Assembly (NCBI RefSeq): GCF_004153605.1
Contig: NZ_SDSI01000001.1
Coordinates: forward strand, 620,001 to 684,000
DNA from: Qipengyuania_B thermophila
GTDB lineage: Bacteria > Pseudomonadota > Alphaproteobacteria > Sphingomonadales > Sphingomonadaceae
Reading direction: 5' to 3'
Length of the DNA: 64,000 nucleotides
Part shown: piece by piece, positions 61,386-64,000 of the stretch
Numbering within the stretch: the first letter of the stretch is position 1
Layout of the letters: every line of letters begins with the position of its first letter
Program-made: the position numbers and the translations under genes
The notes under the pieces: generated by a model
The model's input: only the letters and a program-made list of their open reading frames with translations
Database searches by the model: none
What the model was told of the DNA's origin: nothing

Positions 61386-62058
61386 TCGCGGCCGAACGGA
61401 CAGACCCCTGCGCGCCCGCACGGTCGGTCTCCTCGGGGGAAGCTTCAACCCCGCCCATGGCGGGCACCGCCGCATCAGCCTGGCCGTTCTCGCGGCGCTC
61501 GATCTCGCCGAGGTGTGGTGGCTCGTGTCGCCGGGCAATCCGCTGAAGGAGGCAGAAGGCATGGCCCCGCTCGCCGCCCGCGTCGCGAGCGCACGGCGCG
61601 TCGCGCGGCGGGCGCCCATCCGCGTGACCGCGATCGAGCGGGAGTTCGGCACGCGCTACACGGCGGACACGCTGCGAAAGCTGCTGCGCCGCTGGCCGCG
61701 CATCCGCTTTGTCTGGATCATGGGCGCCGACAATCTGGCGCAATTCCACCGCTGGAAGGACTGGCGCTGGATCGCCCGCACCGTGCCGATTGCGGTAGTG
61801 TCCCGGCCCGGTTACAACAGGCGGGCCATTGCCGGTCCCGCGATGGCCCGCCTGCGGCGCTGCCGTGTCGACGCCGCCCGGTTTCGCGAGGGACGGAGGA
61901 GTGCACCGGCGCTGATCCTGCTGAGCTTCATGGCCGATCACCGCTCCGCCACGGCGCTGCGCGGGCGCGATCCCGACTGGGCCGATGCCCATGCCTGCGC
62001 CCGGATCCGCGACGCGGTGACGCGGCGGATCGTGTCCGGCCGGGCAGGAACGCGTTGA
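61366..62058 (+). CDS. nadD: Nicotinate-nucleotide adenylyltransferase
   Basis: 230 residues. The nucleotidyltransferase motif is GLLGGSFNPAHGGHRRIS, and IMGADNLAQFHRWKDWRWI is the family's second mark. The C-terminal ISSTxxR signature is not seen in its usual form; the protein continues with a basic tail. The only ATG in frame before the motif is at 61366, which forces a 20-bp overlap with fadD. Adenylates nicotinate mononucleotide in NAD synthesis. Confidence 0.93.
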   Translation: MSASRADRGRTDRPLRARTVGLLGGSFNPAHGGHRRISLAVLAALDLAEVWWLVSPGNPLKEAEGMAPLAARVASARRVARRAPIRVTAIEREFGTRYTADTLRKLLRRWPRIRFVWIMGADNLAQFHRWKDWRWIARTVPIAVVSRPGYNRRAIAGPAMARLRRCRVDAARFREGRRSAPALILLSFMADHRSATALRGRDPDWADAHACARIRDAVTRRIVSGRAGTR

Positions 62059-62121
62059 AAGTGCAATGCACCCGCCCCAGCTTCGCTTTCGCCCCCCTGC
62101 ACAGGAGAACACACCTTTCCC

Positions 62122-62553
62122 ATGACCCAGCCTCTGCCCCACGCGGCAACCGGCTCCGCTGACATGACGGCCGGCACCCGACCCGGTGACGCAGGGGACG
62201 CCGCCGCGCCGCTGTTGCAGCTGGTCCTTGCCAGTCTCGACGACGATCAGGCGCAGGAGGTCGTCACCATTGCCCTGGCCGGCAAGAGCTCGGTGGCGGA
62301 CCACATGGTGATCGCTTCGGGCCGGTCGACCCGGCAGGTCGCGGCGATGGCGCAGAAACTGGCCGAACGGATCAAGCAGCACGGTTTCGGTCCCGTCCGC
62401 CTCGAAGGGCTGCCGGCGGCGGACTGGGTGCTGCTCGACGCCGGAGACGTGGTCGTGCACCTGTTCCGCCCCGAGGTGCGCAGCTTCTACAATCTGGAGC
62501 GCATGTGGTCGCTTGGCGATCCGGCGGCAGCGTCCGGAGCCGGGCAGGCCTGA
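62122..62553 (+). CDS. rsfS: Ribosome silencing factor RsfS
   Basis: 143 residues. The core has KSSVADHMVIASGRSTRQVA, RLEGLPAADWVLLDAGDVVV and HLFRPEVRSFYNLERMW, all typical. The N-terminal 30 residues are an extra low-complexity extension. Binds L14 and blocks subunit joining when nutrients are short. Order nadD-rsfS-rlmH is the standard one. Confidence 0.96.
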   Translation: MTQPLPHAATGSADMTAGTRPGDAGDAAAPLLQLVLASLDDDQAQEVVTIALAGKSSVADHMVIASGRSTRQVAAMAQKLAERIKQHGFGPVRLEGLPAADWVLLDAGDVVVHLFRPEVRSFYNLERMWSLGDPAAASGAGQA

Positions 62554-62613
62554 CGAGGGCACCGGCGCCGGCACGGCGTTGCCCTGAGCCCGGCGCTGCG
62601 GCACAAGCGCATC

Positions 62614-63039
62614 ATGCTGCTTCACGTGGTCGCGCGCGGCAAGATCGGCCAGTCGCCCGAGGGGGAACTGGTGGCCCGCTATGCCCGGCGCATTGCTTGG
62701 CCGCTCCAGCTGACGGAACTGCCCGATGCGGGCGGGCGGGTGCCGCCATTCGCCGCGACTCCGGCCCGGCTGGTGCTGCTCGACGAGCGGGGCACTGCGC
62801 TCGCCTCGACGCAGCTGGCGGGGCACCTCGACCGATGGCGCAGCGACGGCGTGCGCGAGGCGCGCTTCGTCATTGGCGCGGCCGACGGGCACACGCGCAC
62901 GGAACGCGAGCAGGCGGACCTGCTGCTCGCGTTCGGTCCGGCGACCTGGCCGCATCTTCTGGCTCGCGCGATGCTCCTCGAACAGCTCTACCGGGCCACG
63001 GCCATTCTTGCCGGCCACCCCTATCACCGGGCGGGCTGA
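62614..63039 (+). CDS. rlmH: 23S rRNA (pseudouridine1915-N3)-methyltransferase
   Basis: 141 residues, a SPOUT knot methyltransferase. LLHVVARGKIGQSPEGELVA starts the protein; VLLDERGTALASTQLAGHLD, FVIGAADGHT and the C-terminal RAMLLEQLYRATAILAGHPY, then YHRAG, are the knot motifs. Methylates the pseudouridine at 1915 of 23S rRNA on the assembled ribosome. Confidence 0.97.
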   Translation: MLLHVVARGKIGQSPEGELVARYARRIAWPLQLTELPDAGGRVPPFAATPARLVLLDERGTALASTQLAGHLDRWRSDGVREARFVIGAADGHTRTEREQADLLLAFGPATWPHLLARAMLLEQLYRATAILAGHPYHRAG

Positions 63040-63075
63040 GCGGTGGGAGGCGCCACTTGGCGACGTCCTGGCGTC

Positions 63076-64000
63076 ATGTTCGGGCTGAGCGCCGCTGCCA
63101 TCGTGAGTGCCCTGCTGGCGGGAAGCACGCCTGACGCGGTTCTTGGCCCGCCACCGGCACGGGAGACGGCAGACCTACGCGGTGCGCTCGAGGCGGCCGA
63201 GCTGGCTGCCGCGGAGGCGCGGCGGCGGCAGGCGGAGCTGGAAAATCGGGCCGAGCAGGCTTCGAGCAGCGGGGAGCGGCTGCACGCCCGGATCGCGGCG
63301 CTCGCAGCCGAGCTGCAACAGGGCGAGGCGCAGGCGCTCTTCGCCGCGGCCCAGCTCGCGCGGGTCGAGAGGCGCATCGCCGGTCTCGAGAACACCCTTG
63401 CCGCAGAGCAGGCGCCTGTCGCCGGGCTGATCGCCGGACTGCAGCAGCTGGCCCGCCGCCCGGCGGTCCTGACGCTCCTGCAACCCGGAGGGCTCGACGA
63501 TGCCGTGCATCTGCGCATCATGCTCGCGCATGCCGCGCCGGTGGTGGAGCAGCGCACCCGCCGGCTGCGGCAACAGCTTCGCGAGCAGCAGGAACTGCAG
63601 GCTGCGCGCCGGCGCGCCATGGCCGACCTGCGCCTGCGTAACGAGGCGATCGCGCGCCTGCAGGCCGCGCTTGGCTCGGCGCTGCAACAGCAACGGGCCC
63701 TTGCCGCAGAGGCGCGGCAGGCGGCCTTCCGCGAGGAGGGTGCGGCACAGGAACTGGCGCGGCAGGCGCGCGACATCGGTGAACTCGTCGCCCGGGCCGA
63801 CGCGCAGGCGGCTCTGGCCGCCCGTCTGGCGGCGCTCCCCGGACCGGTCCTGCGTCCGCAGGCGGGAATCGCGGCGGCACCGGCAATTCCGGTCGTCGCT
63901 GCCACGACAGCGGGACCGGATGCGCCACGGCCGGGTGCGTATGTTCTTGCCGCAGTGGGCGAAGTCGTGGCCGGCTTCGGCGAGATCGGACCGGACGGTG
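63076..64000 (+). CDS. envC: EnvC-like murein hydrolase activator, N-terminal part
   Basis: Partial: 308 residues to the window edge. A hydrophobic start (MFGLSAAAIVSALLAG) is followed by a long coiled coil (about residues 30-240) rich in Ala, Glu, Gln and Arg, then an Ala/Pro linker and the beginning of a LytM domain (VLAAVGEVVAGFGEIGPDG). The nadD-rsfS-rlmH-EnvC order is usual in this class. EnvC-type proteins activate amidases at division; whether the LytM domain keeps its zinc residues lies outside the window. Confidence 0.85.
   Translation, partial: MFGLSAAAIVSALLAGSTPDAVLGPPPARETADLRGALEAAELAAAEARRRQAELENRAEQASSSGERLHARIAALAAELQQGEAQALFAAAQLARVERRIAGLENTLAAEQAPVAGLIAGLQQLARRPAVLTLLQPGGLDDAVHLRIMLAHAAPVVEQRTRRLRQQLREQQELQAARRRAMADLRLRNEAIARLQAALGSALQQQRALAAEARQAAFREEGAAQELARQARDIGELVARADAQAALAARLAALPGPVLRPQAGIAAAPAIPVVAATTAGPDAPRPGAYVLAAVGEVVAGFGEIGPDG

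Noticed and set aside
62616..62632. CTTCACGTGGTC, a parS-like core at the start of rlmH
   Set aside because: The outer bases do not match the palindrome, and the codons give the conserved LLHVVARGK start of RlmH.

Overview
The window is a GC-rich, densely coded stretch of an alphaproteobacterial chromosome, most likely from Sphingomonadales or a close relative. Signs of the class are the Caulobacter-type origin neighbourhood (dnaQ-coaE-aroE-maf-ppsR | hemE-hemJ-rho-mnmE-mnmG-rsmG-parA-parB), PopZ and TrcR cell-cycle proteins, DUF1192, DUF1491, the helicase-S4-FdxA-CarD block and the nadD-rsfS-rlmH-envC block. The order is an inference; the class is well supported. I saw no insertion sequences, prophage genes, CRISPR arrays, tRNA or rRNA genes.

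1-6.2 kb: the N-terminal part of a membrane PQQ glucose dehydrogenase, then a terminal oxidase cluster on the minus strand. This holds a lipoprotein-type subunit II with a C-terminal cytochrome c domain, a fused subunit I-III, a small membrane protein, a CtaG-type assembly factor and a HemJ/CopD-like membrane protein, plus a DUF2231 protein on the other strand. The oxidase keeps its haem and CuB ligands. It departs from the family at three positions: CuA Met to Asn, K-channel Lys to Gln, and no Met in the cytochrome c domain. 6.3-10.4 kb: two adjacent two-component systems.

10.6-25.7 kb: housekeeping and envelope genes. These include rplM-rpsI, a PCMT-like gene with tolC and popZ, an S9 peptidase, Fe-S and repair genes (erpA, xth), a cell-wall hydrolase and the hibernation factor.

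25.8-39 kb: the replication-origin region. Genes to the left read leftwards and genes to the right read rightwards from a 331-bp gap at 29368-29698. The gap carries DnaA-box-like sequences, an AT-rich tract and three GANTC sites. Two parS sites lie 5 and 7.5 kb to the right, the second (a perfect 16-mer palindrome) inside rsmG, next to parAB. A stand-alone BLUF blue-light sensor gene sits between rho and mnmE.

39-64 kb: metabolic and maintenance genes. They comprise fRMsr, a sorbosone-dehydrogenase-like protein, an acyl-CoA dehydrogenase, full-length Sua5, CarD/FdxA/S4/SUV3-like helicase, an M23 peptidase, a Mg-type hemB, gamma carbonic anhydrase, an ATP-dependent ligase-exonuclease repair pair, clpA, DUF1192, a quinone oxidoreductase, trcR, fadD and nadD-rsfS-rlmH. 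A truncated EnvC-like gene runs off the end of the window. The one gene-free stretch over 300 bases is the putative origin.
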